64,000 nt of DNA from Ignavibacteria bacterium. Lineage in GTDB: Bacteria > Bacteroidota > Ignavibacteria > Tepidaquicellales > OLB5. Location of the stretch: contig JAUQWQ010000158.1 of the NCBI GenBank assembly GCA_030835085.1, positions 65,125 to 129,124 on the forward strand. The letters are read 5' to 3'. The position numbers were made by a program, and so were the translations under genes. Shown piece by piece: positions 1 to 9,909 of this stretch; the stretch's first letter is position 1; every line of letters begins with the position of its first letter. The notes under the pieces were generated by a model. The model was not told where the DNA came from and did no database searches. It saw nothing but the letters and a program-made list of their open reading frames with translations.

Positions 1-2541
1 CTGTTCAACCCCACAAATGAGATGTACCTTTTTTCGGCATATGATGAAGGCTCAAATGCCTTCCGTTATAATCCCGCAGTGCTTGGACTCGGACACCGGC
101 TGAATTTTTCCATCAGCGCGCTGATGCATATAGCTAAATTCAATGGTTTAAATGAGCTTGATGTATCAATTAATGCAGGCTTCCTTGGGCTGGCTTACAG
201 GAAATACACCGGCTATACTGAATTCATAAGGAATTATGAAATAAACAATAATAGTGAACTTATTGAATATACCGGAACCGGATTTACACAGAATTATAAT
301 GTCAGTACGTTTTCTCTTGGCTTTGGTGCCGGCAATAAAACAATAACAGCCGGAATATTGTTTGAAATGCTGCAAAGAGATAACACACACTCACCGGCGA
401 ATCAATATTCCAACTTCCCGAGCTTCAGGATGGGACTCGGATTGTTATTCCGCCCACTTCAATTTGCTTCATTTTCATTTGTATATAAAAATGATGAGTC
501 AGCGAGCGTTGAATATTATGCAACGGATAAATTTACATTCGGCACAGCTATCAGACCTTTGAAAAGCGACAGGATCACATTGATGGCAGATTTTTCAATG
601 TTCCGGTATCATGATAACTTTTTTGATAATAACCAGTTCAAAGCCGGCGTTGATCTTAAGCTGTTAAACGGTCTTTACCTGAACGTTAATTATACACGAA
701 ATGAAGAACGAGACAAAAATGAATATATTGGAGCCGGTTTAAGGTTTGATATGCCCAATGGAAGCTTCAGGTATAATCATTTCTTCAATAACAGCAGGAC
801 CAGGCTTTACTTCAGCGACGGGTTCAACCGTGATTATGATGTTTACCGTAAAACAGGCGGGCATAATTACGGGTACATTGGTTCGCAATTTACACTCTCA
901 TACAATCTTGAGCGCCGAAAGAGCGTTATACCCGAAAGAAAAAAAGTGATCGAAATAACACTATCGGGCTCATTACAGGATTACAACACAGAGGACATTT
1001 TCTTCGGTCTGCTTGGTAAAGGCAAGCGCAGCATTCACGAGGTAATTTCTGATATCGACTACGCAGCCGCTGACCCTTCAGTTAGAGGCATGTTACTCAA
1101 GATCTATCCTATAGCATCAGGCAGATTTGAGGTCAACGCAGCCATAGAAGAACTCACTGCTTCTATGTCACGCTTCCGCGCTAAGAACAAGAACATTACG
1201 GTTTACTTTCCGCAGGATGTGGGTCCGGGAGGATATTATATTTCCACATTCGCAGATGACATAATTATGCCGCCAGAGGCAATATTTTTCTATGGACTCA
1301 GCATAAACGTTTTCAATTACAATTCACTGCTCGAAAAATACGGCATTGATCTTCAAACATTCTACGCAGGAAAATACAAACTCACATTCCAGGGTTTGCT
1401 TGACTCTACAACGGAAGAAGGCAAGGAAGTAATTAACCGCGTCCTTGATATTGTATATGAAAAAATGCTTTCGCGGATAGTCACAGGCAGAAACCTTACT
1501 CTTGATGATTACCTGAAAACAAAACTATCTCAGCCGCTTACGGGAACTGAGGCTTTAAGGCTTGGTCTTGTTGATAAATTGGGCTGGTATGAAGATGCTA
1601 AAGAAATATCCGGCAAAAACTCGAAGACATCGAACATTGTAAGGAATTTTAACCGCTCTCAGTGGGATAATGACTGGGGTGAGCCATCGCAAATAGCTAT
1701 AATTGGAGTGTATGCAAGCATTACCACAGGTGAGAGCGAAGCTCCGCCGCCTGTATCACTGCCGATACCGTTTGTTGGCGGCAGCCGCTCAACCGGCAGT
1801 GAGACTGTTGTAAGACAGCTTGAAGAGGCATTTGCTAACCCTAAAGTTAAGGCAATTGTGCTTAGGGTTGATTCCGGCGGCGGTTCTGCACTTGGCTCAG
1901 CCGAAATTAACTCCGCAATCATCAGGCTCAAGAAAAAATATAAAAAACCGTTTATCGTTTCAATGGGCGGAGCTGCTGCATCCGGCGGGTATTATGTTTC
2001 AACTAGTGCAGATAAAATCTTTTCAGATGAGCTCACCATAACAGGCAGCATTGGTGTATTTACTGCAAGACCCAACCTTGATAGCCTGCTGAAAGGTCAG
2101 AAGGTAAAAGTAGAAAATTTCAAGCGCGGCGATAATTCCGATATCGGTTCGTTTTATAAAGAGCTTGATGCAGCAGAAATTGAGATAATTCAGGGCATCA
2201 TAGATTATTATTATGACCGCTTTACATCTGCTGTTTCAGAAGGCAGAAATCTGACAAGAGATGAAGTTGAACAAATTGCGCAGGGCAGAGTTTGGCTTGG
2301 CTCTGATGCTTACAACAAAAAGCTGGTTGATGAAATTGGCGGACTATATGAAGCCTTAAAATATGCGAAAAAGAAATCAGGCTTAAGCGGCCGCTACAAG
2401 ATAGTTTACTATGCAGTTCCGGGCGGAAATAAAATGAATGAAATAATGACCTCCTCGGTTATTGGTTACTTCCAGTCGCATTTAATAGATATGCTCGGAA
2501 TTGATGAGACCAACAGTGACGGTCTTGAAATAAAATATTGA
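1..2541 (+). CDS. sppA: Signal peptide peptidase SppA (S49 family, tandem domains) with N-terminal beta-barrel-like region; 5' truncated by window edge
   Basis: ORF 22..2541; frame stays open to base 1 (LFNPTNE-MYLFSAYDEG). S49 motifs 'VLRVDSGGGSALGSAEI', 'SMGGAAASGGYYVSTSADKIFSDELTITGSIGVF'; first half has 'VRGMLLKIYP' and 'PGGYYISTFADDIIM'. N-terminal ~300 aa rich in alternating aromatic/polar strands. Confidence 0.88.
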   Translation: MFNPTNEMYLFSAYDEGSNAFRYNPAVLGLGHRLNFSISALMHIAKFNGLNELDVSINAGFLGLAYRKYTGYTEFIRNYEINNNSELIEYTGTGFTQNYNVSTFSLGFGAGNKTITAGILFEMLQRDNTHSPANQYSNFPSFRMGLGLLFRPLQFASFSFVYKNDESASVEYYATDKFTFGTAIRPLKSDRITLMADFSMFRYHDNFFDNNQFKAGVDLKLLNGLYLNVNYTRNEERDKNEYIGAGLRFDMPNGSFRYNHFFNNSRTRLYFSDGFNRDYDVYRKTGGHNYGYIGSQFTLSYNLERRKSVIPERKKVIEITLSGSLQDYNTEDIFFGLLGKGKRSIHEVISDIDYAAADPSVRGMLLKIYPIASGRFEVNAAIEELTASMSRFRAKNKNITVYFPQDVGPGGYYISTFADDIIMPPEAIFFYGLSINVFNYNSLLEKYGIDLQTFYAGKYKLTFQGLLDSTTEEGKEVINRVLDIVYEKMLSRIVTGRNLTLDDYLKTKLSQPLTGTEALRLGLVDKLGWYEDAKEISGKNSKTSNIVRNFNRSQWDNDWGEPSQIAIIGVYASITTGESEAPPPVSLPIPFVGGSRSTGSETVVRQLEEAFANPKVKAIVLRVDSGGGSALGSAEINSAIIRLKKKYKKPFIVSMGGAAASGGYYVSTSADKIFSDELTITGSIGVFTARPNLDSLLKGQKVKVENFKRGDNSDIGSFYKELDAAEIEIIQGIIDYYYDRFTSAVSEGRNLTRDEVEQIAQGRVWLGSDAYNKKLVDEIGGLYEALKYAKKKSGLSGRYKIVYYAVPGGNKMNEIMTSSVIGYFQSHLIDMLGIDETNSDGLEIKY

Positions 2542-2551
2542 TCTGGTTCAT

Positions 2552-2589
2552 TTTTCGCAGAGTCCCCTATTCGGAAGACTCTGCGAAAA
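2552..2589. repeat. 13-bp perfect inverted repeat downstream of sppA (hairpin/terminator or dispersed palindrome)
   Basis: TTTTCGCAGAGTC - CCCCTATTCGGAA region - GACTCTGCGAAAA. Confidence 0.7.
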
Positions 2590-2727
2590 CGTAAACTCTT
2601 TTGGCGAGGAGAATTGGCGGAGCAAATTCGACGCGGCAATCTTTTTAAACCGGCATCAAATCTTCACCGGAACTTTCCTTTATTAAATGCTGTATAAACC
2701 AATAATACATAAATCATTGCCGCAAAC

Positions 2728-4026
2728 ATGAAAAAACTTGCAATTTTAACAGCTCTATTATTCTGTGTGTCTGCTTTCACGCAATCACCATATAAAAATA
2801 TCAAAATAACAGATGAAAACACACCCAGCGAAGTTACAATTTCATTTAACCCTATAAATCCGCTTAACCTGGTTGCTGCAGCAAATATTGAAACATACTT
2901 CTACAGCTTTGATGGCGGATATACATGGTCTGCCAGAAAGCTCACATCAACATATGGTGTATATGGTGACCCCTGTATTGTTGCTGATCTGCGCGGAAAT
3001 TTTTATTACTTCCATCTATCCAATTCATATGAAGAAGGCGCAAGATGGCTGGACAGGATCGTATGCCAGAAATCAGATGATGGCGGTATTACATGGAGCA
3101 ACGGCTCGTATGCCGGAGCAAATCCTCCTCACCTGCAGGATAAGGAATGGGCGGCGGTAGATCACTCATTTTCTCCCTACAGAAATAATATCTATGTTGC
3201 ATGGACACAGTGCGGACAGAACAAATATTCCGAAGAGGGATCAGCTTTAAATCCAATGGACAGCGCATCTAATATTATTTTCAGCTTTTCAAGTAATGGC
3301 GGTGATACATGGTCAGATAGAAAACGCGTTAATGAACTTTCCGGTGCTGATTGTTCCGATGCCGGCTCAACCGTGCTTGGCGTCGTACCCTGTGTCGGCC
3401 TTAATGGTGAGGTTTACTTAACGTGGTGCTCCCCATTTGGCATAATGCTTGACCGCTCAACAGATGGCGGATTGACGTTTTTTGATAAAGATATAAAAGT
3501 AGCTGACCTGCCCGGAACATTTAAGATGACAGTACCGGGTGTTTACAGAACCTTCGGGTTTCCTTCAATGGCGTGTGATATGAGCAGCAGCAAATACAGA
3601 GGCACATTGTATATAAGCTGGGCTGACCAGAAGAATGGTTATAATAATACCGATATATGGATAAGCAATTCTACAAATGAAGGCATAACATGGAGCACTC
3701 CTTCACGTGTTAACGATGACAACGGGAGCAATCATCAGTTCTATAACTGGCTTACAGTTGACCAGGAAACAGGGATTATTTATGTTGTATTTTACGACAG
3801 AAGAAATTATGATGATGAACAGACTGATGTATATCTTGCTTCATCCACTGATGGCGGAAGAACTTTCTTTAATGAGCGTATAAGTGAAAAGCCCTTCTAC
3901 CCTCTTTCAGAAACATTCATGGGTGATTATACAAATATAGTAGCTGTAAACGGAATGATCAGACCTATCTGGACAAGGCTTGACAGTAATTCATTAAGCA
4001 TATGGAGCGCTATTATAGATAAGTGA
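2728..4026 (+). CDS. Secreted BNR/Asp-box repeat (sialidase-fold) protein
   Basis: Signal peptide; repeated Asp-box motifs 'SFDGGYTWS', 'SDDGGITWS', 'SSNGGDTWS', 'STDGGRTFF'. No T9SS C-terminal domain. Confidence 0.8.
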   Translation: MKKLAILTALLFCVSAFTQSPYKNIKITDENTPSEVTISFNPINPLNLVAAANIETYFYSFDGGYTWSARKLTSTYGVYGDPCIVADLRGNFYYFHLSNSYEEGARWLDRIVCQKSDDGGITWSNGSYAGANPPHLQDKEWAAVDHSFSPYRNNIYVAWTQCGQNKYSEEGSALNPMDSASNIIFSFSSNGGDTWSDRKRVNELSGADCSDAGSTVLGVVPCVGLNGEVYLTWCSPFGIMLDRSTDGGLTFFDKDIKVADLPGTFKMTVPGVYRTFGFPSMACDMSSSKYRGTLYISWADQKNGYNNTDIWISNSTNEGITWSTPSRVNDDNGSNHQFYNWLTVDQETGIIYVVFYDRRNYDDEQTDVYLASSTDGGRTFFNERISEKPFYPLSETFMGDYTNIVAVNGMIRPIWTRLDSNSLSIWSAIIDK

Positions 4027-4029
4027 TCG

Positions 4030-4083
4030 GGGCTAAAGCCCAATTTTCTTTATTCAATCCCCAGCTCTAAAGAGCGGAGCTAC
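4030..4083. repeat. Paired-hairpin dispersed element (GGGCTAAAGCCC + GCTCTAAAGAGC)
   Basis: Two short perfect palindromes about 22 bp apart; same layout as 53140..53200. Confidence 0.55.
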
Positions 4084-4207
4084 TCATTTCTTATAAGTGG
4101 AAAGACAACATTTTAAGGAAATGAATTTACAGAGTATTTCTCGAAAATTCTCCCTTTAAAATCACAACAAAATTAGGTATTTTACAGCCTAATCATAAAA
4201 AACACAA

Positions 4208-5791
4208 ATGAAAACTACAGTATTTACACTATTGTTAATCCTCACTTCATCCATATATTCACAATCATCCTATACAAATATTACAATCAGCGCATCCGGC
4301 GGTCCAAATGAACCTTCAATTTGTGTAAACCCCAAAAATACCAGCCAAATAGTAGCAGGCGCAAACACCGATAAAGTTTACCGCTCATCCGATGGCGGAC
4401 AAACCTGGATAAGCAGCATTTTAACCGGAACATACACAGTATGGGGTGACCCCTGTATAATTACTGATACACTTGGTAACTTCTATTATTTTCATCTTGT
4501 CAACGGCGCAAGCTTTATTGACAGAATGGGAGTAAATAAATCAACCAATGCAGGCGCAACATGGAATGCCGGAACATACTGGCAGTTCAATGGAAAGCAG
4601 CAGGATAAAGAGTGGGCTATTACAGATTTTACCCACGGTCCACGCGGAAACTGGATATATGTTGCCTGGACAGAGTTCGATGATTATGGGGTCCCAACTC
4701 CATCGGATAGCTCAAGAATATTATTCGCCCGTTCAACTGATATGGGTGCGACATTTACGGGCATTAAAAGATTAAGCAGGTACGGCGGGAACTGTGTTGA
4801 TGAAGATTATACTACTGAAGGCTCTGTTCCTGCAGTTGGACCCAACGGTGAAGTTTATGTAGCATGGTCAGGTCCGCTTGGAATAAATAATTTCAAACTA
4901 TTCTTTGATAAGTCCACCGATGGCGGTACTACATGGCTTGAAAACGACATAATTGCAGGTACGCAGCGCGGCGGATGGGATTATGTTATTTCAGGTATCA
5001 ATCGTTCGAATGGTTTACCGATCACACTCTGTGATATCAGTAATTCACCATACCGCGGTACGATATACATAAATTATACTGATAGCGCCGGTCCTTCAGA
5101 TCATGACGTAATGTTAATAAAATCAACCGATGGCGGAAATACATGGAGCGCTCCTATCAGAATTAACGACGACCCGGCAGGAAAAGAACAGTTCTTCACC
5201 TGGATGTCAATTGACCAGGTAACAGGATATCTTTATTGTGTATTCTATGACAGAAGAAATTACACCAATACGCAGACAGATGTATACATTGCCCGCTCAA
5301 CCAATGGCGGTACAACATGGATCAACGAAAGGATCAGTGCAGCGCCTTTCACTCCTCAATCAAATATCTTCTTTGGTGATTATACCAACATATCATCACA
5401 CAACGGAGTAGTAAGACCAATTTGGATAAGACTTGTTTCGGGTACGTTAAGTGTTCTGACCGCTATCATGAATTTCCCAGTTGGCATTGAACCTGTTTCT
5501 TCCGAAGTACCGGCATCATTCAGCCTGAAGCAGAATTATCCAAATCCGTTCAATCCAAACACTACATTTGAATTTGATATTCCGGCATTTACCGTCAGCG
5601 GCTCGCAGGATGTATCGATCAAGGTATATGATATTCTTGGTAATGAAACAGCAGTAATTGTGAACGGGAAACTCGCACCGGGCTCATACAAATATGAATG
5701 GGATGCCTCATTACAGCCAAGCGGTGTTTACTTCTATAAAATGCAGTCGGGCAGTTATTCAGAAACTAAAAAAATGATCCTGGCAAAGTAA
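4208..5791 (+). CDS. Secreted BNR/Asp-box repeat protein with T9SS C-terminal sorting domain
   Basis: Asp-boxes 'SSDGGQTWI', 'STDGGTTWL', 'STDGGNTWS'; C-terminus '[19 protein letters not shown]...PSGVYFYKMQSGSYSETKKMILAK'. Confidence 0.85.
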   Translation: MKTTVFTLLLILTSSIYSQSSYTNITISASGGPNEPSICVNPKNTSQIVAGANTDKVYRSSDGGQTWISSILTGTYTVWGDPCIITDTLGNFYYFHLVNGASFIDRMGVNKSTNAGATWNAGTYWQFNGKQQDKEWAITDFTHGPRGNWIYVAWTEFDDYGVPTPSDSSRILFARSTDMGATFTGIKRLSRYGGNCVDEDYTTEGSVPAVGPNGEVYVAWSGPLGINNFKLFFDKSTDGGTTWLENDIIAGTQRGGWDYVISGINRSNGLPITLCDISNSPYRGTIYINYTDSAGPSDHDVMLIKSTDGGNTWSAPIRINDDPAGKEQFFTWMSIDQVTGYLYCVFYDRRNYTNTQTDVYIARSTNGGTTWINERISAAPFTPQSNIFFGDYTNISSHNGVVRPIWIRLVSGTLSVLTAIMNFPVGIEPVSSEVPASFSLKQNYPNPFNPNTTFEFDIPAFTVSGSQDVSIKVYDILGNETAVIVNGKLAPGSYKYEWDASLQPSGVYFYKMQSGSYSETKKMILAK

Positions 5792-5834
5792 CATTTTTCA
5801 TTAAAAGAATACAAAATTTAATCAGGAAAAATAG

Positions 5835-7112
5835 ATGATAAAAAACTTAATTTTAGTATTACTAATATTGCCCTCAATAGCTGTATCGCAGTATAAAAAT
5901 ATTAAAGTTAACTCTATTAACAACAATCCTGAAGAAGTTTCTATTGCAATTAACCCCCGGCATCCCAATAACCTGGTTGCCGGGGCTAATATTAATAATT
6001 ACTACTATTCATTTGATGGCGGCATCACGTGGGTTAACAAAGAAATTTCAGACAGCAAAAACGGTGTATGGGGTGACCCGGTTCTGATCTTTGATAATAA
6101 CGGCGCAGCTTATTTCTTCCACCTTTCAAGACCATCTAACAGCCAGTGGATAGACAGAATTGTCTGCCAGAAATCAATCGATGGCGGAATGACTTACGGG
6201 GATCCCGGAACATATATGGGGCTAAATCCCCCGAAAAAACAGGATAAACCCTGGGCATGCGTTGATAACACTGAAAGCAAATGGCGGAATAACATTTATG
6301 TTACATGGACCCAGTTTGATGCATATGACAGCCACAGGCCGGAGGATCTTTCCAATATATTGTTTTCTTTCAGCTCAGATGCAGGCGGCTCCTGGAGTAA
6401 TGCATTAAGGATAAATAAAATATCCGGTGACTGCGTTGACTCATCAAACACCACAGAAGGCGCTGTTCCCTGTGTTGGTCCAAACGGTGAGATATTTGTA
6501 AGCTGGTCTGCTCATGATAAGCTGTATTTCGATAGATCACTTGATGGCGGCGCAACATGGCTTGATGATGATATTGTTGCAGGCTCACAATACGGAGGAT
6601 GGGTTTACGATATTGAAGGTATATTCAGGTGTAACGGTCTGCCGATTACACAGTGTGATATCAGCAATTCACCTCATAAAGGAACTATATATATCAATTA
6701 TTCCGATAAAACTAACGGCGAAAAGGATGTTGATATTTTTGTAATTAAATCTACAGATGCCGGAAATACATGGAGCAGTCCGATTCGTGTGAATGATGAC
6801 CCTGTTGGAAACGGCAAACACCAATTTATGAGCTGGATGACGGTTGATCCCATTACTGGTTCGGTTAACATAATCTATTATGATAGAAGAAATTACGATG
6901 ACTCTAGCACAGATGTTTACCTTGCAAGATCAACTGATGGCGGCACAACATTTGAGAACGTAAGGATTTCGGAATCACCTTTCACACCTGTGAAGAGTGT
7001 ATTCTTCGGTGACTATATCGGCGTTAATTCATACAATGATTTTACCGCCTGCATCTGGCAAAGGCTTGATAAAGGCAAACTGAGTGTTATATACGCCGGC
7101 AACAAATATTAA
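5835..7112 (+). CDS. Secreted BNR/Asp-box repeat protein (paralog, no T9SS tail)
   Basis: Asp-boxes 'SFDGGITWV', 'SLDGGATWL', 'STDAGNTWS', 'STDGGTTFE'; co-linear with the two upstream ORFs. Confidence 0.8.
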   Translation: MIKNLILVLLILPSIAVSQYKNIKVNSINNNPEEVSIAINPRHPNNLVAGANINNYYYSFDGGITWVNKEISDSKNGVWGDPVLIFDNNGAAYFFHLSRPSNSQWIDRIVCQKSIDGGMTYGDPGTYMGLNPPKKQDKPWACVDNTESKWRNNIYVTWTQFDAYDSHRPEDLSNILFSFSSDAGGSWSNALRINKISGDCVDSSNTTEGAVPCVGPNGEIFVSWSAHDKLYFDRSLDGGATWLDDDIVAGSQYGGWVYDIEGIFRCNGLPITQCDISNSPHKGTIYINYSDKTNGEKDVDIFVIKSTDAGNTWSSPIRVNDDPVGNGKHQFMSWMTVDPITGSVNIIYYDRRNYDDSSTDVYLARSTDGGTTFENVRISESPFTPVKSVFFGDYIGVNSYNDFTACIWQRLDKGKLSVIYAGNKY

Positions 7113-7147
7113 TTACATTTTACTCAATAAGTACTAAAACTTTATAA

Positions 7148-8929
7148 ATGGCAGAAGAACTTTTTCCTGAACATGATGGCTTCCTTGTAACAGCAAGAAA
7201 ATGGAGACCCGGACAGTTTGATGATGTAACTTCACAGGAATTCATCACCAAAACGCTGCGCAATGCGATAAAAAATAACAGGATATCGCATGCGTACCTG
7301 TTTTCAGGTCCAAGAGGCGTTGGTAAAACCACCGTTGCCAGGCTTCTGGCGAAATCACTGAACTGCACCGACCGCCAGCCCAACGGCGAGCCATGCAATA
7401 AGTGTGATAGCTGCAGGGAAATTACCAATGATAACCGCAATCACCCCGATGTATTCGAAATTGACGGCGCTTCTAACAGGAATATTGAAGACGTACGTGA
7501 GCTTAAGGAAAAAGTAAAATACGGACCGGTTCGGTCTAAGTACAAAATATTCATTATAGATGAAGTGCATATGTTAACCGGTGCCTCTTTTAACGCACTG
7601 TTAAAGACGCTTGAAGAACCGCCGCCGTATGTTGTGTTCATTTTCGCCACCACTTCACCTGAGAAAGTACCGCTTACAATTCTTGGCAGGTGTCAGAAAT
7701 TCGATTTCAAAAGGCTTACAATTGATGAAATTTCATCCAGGTTAAAATTCATCGCAGGTGAAGAGAAAATAAAAGTTGATAACGAATCACTTTTTTTCAT
7801 AGCAAAAAAAGGCGATGGCTCAATGCGCGACGCACAGGGATTATTTGATATGTCAGCCGCTTACTGCGATAATGATATATCATTTGAAAAACTAAAATCC
7901 TTCTTTAATCTCGCACAAAGCGACGTTTACTTTACTATCTCAGACCTGGTTAAAATTAAGGACGCTAAAGGGTTACTGAATTACTTCGACAGCCTTATGG
8001 ATAAAGGCTACGATATGCAGATATTCCTTGACGGTCTTACCGAACATTACAGGAATCTGCTTATAGTATGTTCAACAGGTTCCGCGGAGCTTATAATAGA
8101 ATCAGAATCCGTAAAGCAGAAGTACTCGGAAAATATCAGCAAGTTTACACAGCTTGAGATAATAAACTCATTGAAGCTTATTCTGCAAACTGAATACACC
8201 TTCAAGTATTCCTCCAATCAGCGTACACTGATAGAAGCCCTGCTTGTTGAGCTCATTAAATTCACGGATACCCGCGATATTTCGCAGATACTAGAAGAAC
8301 TTAAGGAACTTGGCTCAGGCAGTTATACCGGCGGCAGCAAAAATACAGGCACTATACAGTCCGCCAGCCGTGTAAGCACTCCGCTGAAGAATGAAACTAA
8401 GGTACAGGTAACTTATGAACAATCCGCCCCTAAACAGGCTGCCGGTAAAACCGAACCGGTGAGTATTTTGCAGGCAGTAAACGAAAACCCGGCCCCTGCA
8501 GTAAACTTTGAAAGTGCCGAAGGCGACCTGAACACGCACTGGCTGAGCATTAAGGACCAGATAAAGACAGAACGCAAATGGGTATACAGCATTATTAAGG
8601 ATACTACATTTGAACAGGATGAAAAACGGAACTTGCTTATACGCGTTGATGATACTTCCTTCGAGCTGATTGACGGTTACAGGGATTACCTTGCGGGAAA
8701 GATATCGAAATATTTCGGGCAATCACTGAGTGTAGGGCTTGTTAAAAGTTCCGAGTTCATATCAAGTCATTCCGGAACACATTATGAAGAAAGTGAAACA
8801 CATCAACCGGAAGAATTCGAAGCCGGAGAATCAAGGAAAGCTGCGCAACCGGATAATTTCGATAAGATCAGAAGCATATTAATCAAAGATTTCCACGGAA
8901 AAGAAATTAACACAAAAGATATCAACTGA
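7148..8929 (+). CDS. dnaX: DNA polymerase III subunit gamma/tau
   Basis: 'RKWRPGQFDDVTSQEFITKTLRNAIKNNRISHAYLFSGPRGVGKTTVARLLAKSLNC', zinc module 'CNKCDSCREI', 'DEVHMLTGASFNALLKTLEEPP', 'KGDGSMRDAQ'. Confidence 0.96.
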   Translation: MAEELFPEHDGFLVTARKWRPGQFDDVTSQEFITKTLRNAIKNNRISHAYLFSGPRGVGKTTVARLLAKSLNCTDRQPNGEPCNKCDSCREITNDNRNHPDVFEIDGASNRNIEDVRELKEKVKYGPVRSKYKIFIIDEVHMLTGASFNALLKTLEEPPPYVVFIFATTSPEKVPLTILGRCQKFDFKRLTIDEISSRLKFIAGEEKIKVDNESLFFIAKKGDGSMRDAQGLFDMSAAYCDNDISFEKLKSFFNLAQSDVYFTISDLVKIKDAKGLLNYFDSLMDKGYDMQIFLDGLTEHYRNLLIVCSTGSAELIIESESVKQKYSENISKFTQLEIINSLKLILQTEYTFKYSSNQRTLIEALLVELIKFTDTRDISQILEELKELGSGSYTGGSKNTGTIQSASRVSTPLKNETKVQVTYEQSAPKQAAGKTEPVSILQAVNENPAPAVNFESAEGDLNTHWLSIKDQIKTERKWVYSIIKDTTFEQDEKRNLLIRVDDTSFELIDGYRDYLAGKISKYFGQSLSVGLVKSSEFISSHSGTHYEESETHQPEEFEAGESRKAAQPDNFDKIRSILIKDFHGKEINTKDIN

Positions 8930-9825
8930 TGTCAAATAACCAACACAAAACTCTGCCTTTAAAAAAGAACTTTCTTGCAATTGAAAAGGAATTTTCATCT
9001 TATGATAACTCCAATGTAGTGATACTTTCTGCACCATATGAGAAAACCACATCATATGGTAAGGGTACCGCAAAAGGTCCCGGTGCGATACTTGAAGCAT
9101 CACACTACGTGGAATTTTTTGATGAGGAGACCGAAAAAGAGGTGTGTTTTGATATAGGCATTGCCGCTATAGAACCTATGAAATTCGGCAAACTAAGCGG
9201 AAAAAAGGCACTGGAGCTCATATACCACCATGTGAATAAACACATTAAGAACGGTAAATTTGTAATTACTCTTGGCGGCGAGCATTCCATAAGCACCGCG
9301 CCTATAAAAGCACATTTTGATAATTACCAGGAGTTGTCAATCCTCCATTTTGATGCGCATTCAGACTTACGCGAACAATACGAAGGCTCGAAGTACTCAC
9401 ATGCCTCATTTGCAGCCCGAGTCTCGGAATTCACAACCAATATTACACAGGTGGGTATTCGTGCACAGTGTAAAGAAGAATTTGAGTTCATTAAAGCAAA
9501 AGGCATAAACACATTTTACGCCTTCCAAATGCGAAATGAAGGGTTTGATCATAATCTTATTGAGAAAATCCTTGGGACACTTAAGAAAAATGTTTACATA
9601 ACATTTGATGTTGATTACTTTGATCCTTCAATAATGCCCTCAACCGGTACCCCCGAGCCCAACGGTTTTTATTGGGATGAGACAATGCGTCTGCTGAAGA
9701 AAGTCTGTGCTGAGAGAAATCTGGTAGGATTTGATGTAGTTGAATTAGCTCCCCAAAAGAATTATACATTCCCTGATTTCCTCACTGCAAAATTGATATA
9801 CAAGATATTAAATTATAAGTTTTAG
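8929..9825 (+). CDS. speB: Agmatinase / arginase-family ureohydrolase
   Basis: 'LGGEHSIS', 'LHFDAHSDLR', 'YITFDVDYFDPSIMPSTGTPEPNG', 'GFDVVELAP'; start overlaps dnaX stop. Confidence 0.92.
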   Translation: MSNNQHKTLPLKKNFLAIEKEFSSYDNSNVVILSAPYEKTTSYGKGTAKGPGAILEASHYVEFFDEETEKEVCFDIGIAAIEPMKFGKLSGKKALELIYHHVNKHIKNGKFVITLGGEHSISTAPIKAHFDNYQELSILHFDAHSDLREQYEGSKYSHASFAARVSEFTTNITQVGIRAQCKEEFEFIKAKGINTFYAFQMRNEGFDHNLIEKILGTLKKNVYITFDVDYFDPSIMPSTGTPEPNGFYWDETMRLLKKVCAERNLVGFDVVELAPQKNYTFPDFLTAKLIYKILNYKF

Positions 9826-9851
9826 AATTTATGTAAAACAGAGTTATAAAG

Positions 9852-9876
9852 AACAAGGGGCTTTGAGCCCCTTGTT
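9852..9876. terminator. Bidirectional hairpin terminator between convergent genes
   Basis: AACAAGGGGCT-TTG-AGCCCCTTGTT. Confidence 0.8.
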
Positions 9877-9909
9877 TTGCTGAAATACGTCCACTTCTTC
9901 AAACTTTCC

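Noticed and set aside
7800-7815. A-run GCAAAAAAAGGC in dnaX as a programmed frameshift site
   Set aside because: It encodes the conserved KGDGSMRDA segment of the ATPase core; a frameshift here would give a product too short to be a gamma-like subunit, and no stimulatory structure is evident.
8315-8722. 135-aa antisense ORF within dnaX
   Set aside because: Fully overlaps a confident CDS, no RBS or recognisable motif.
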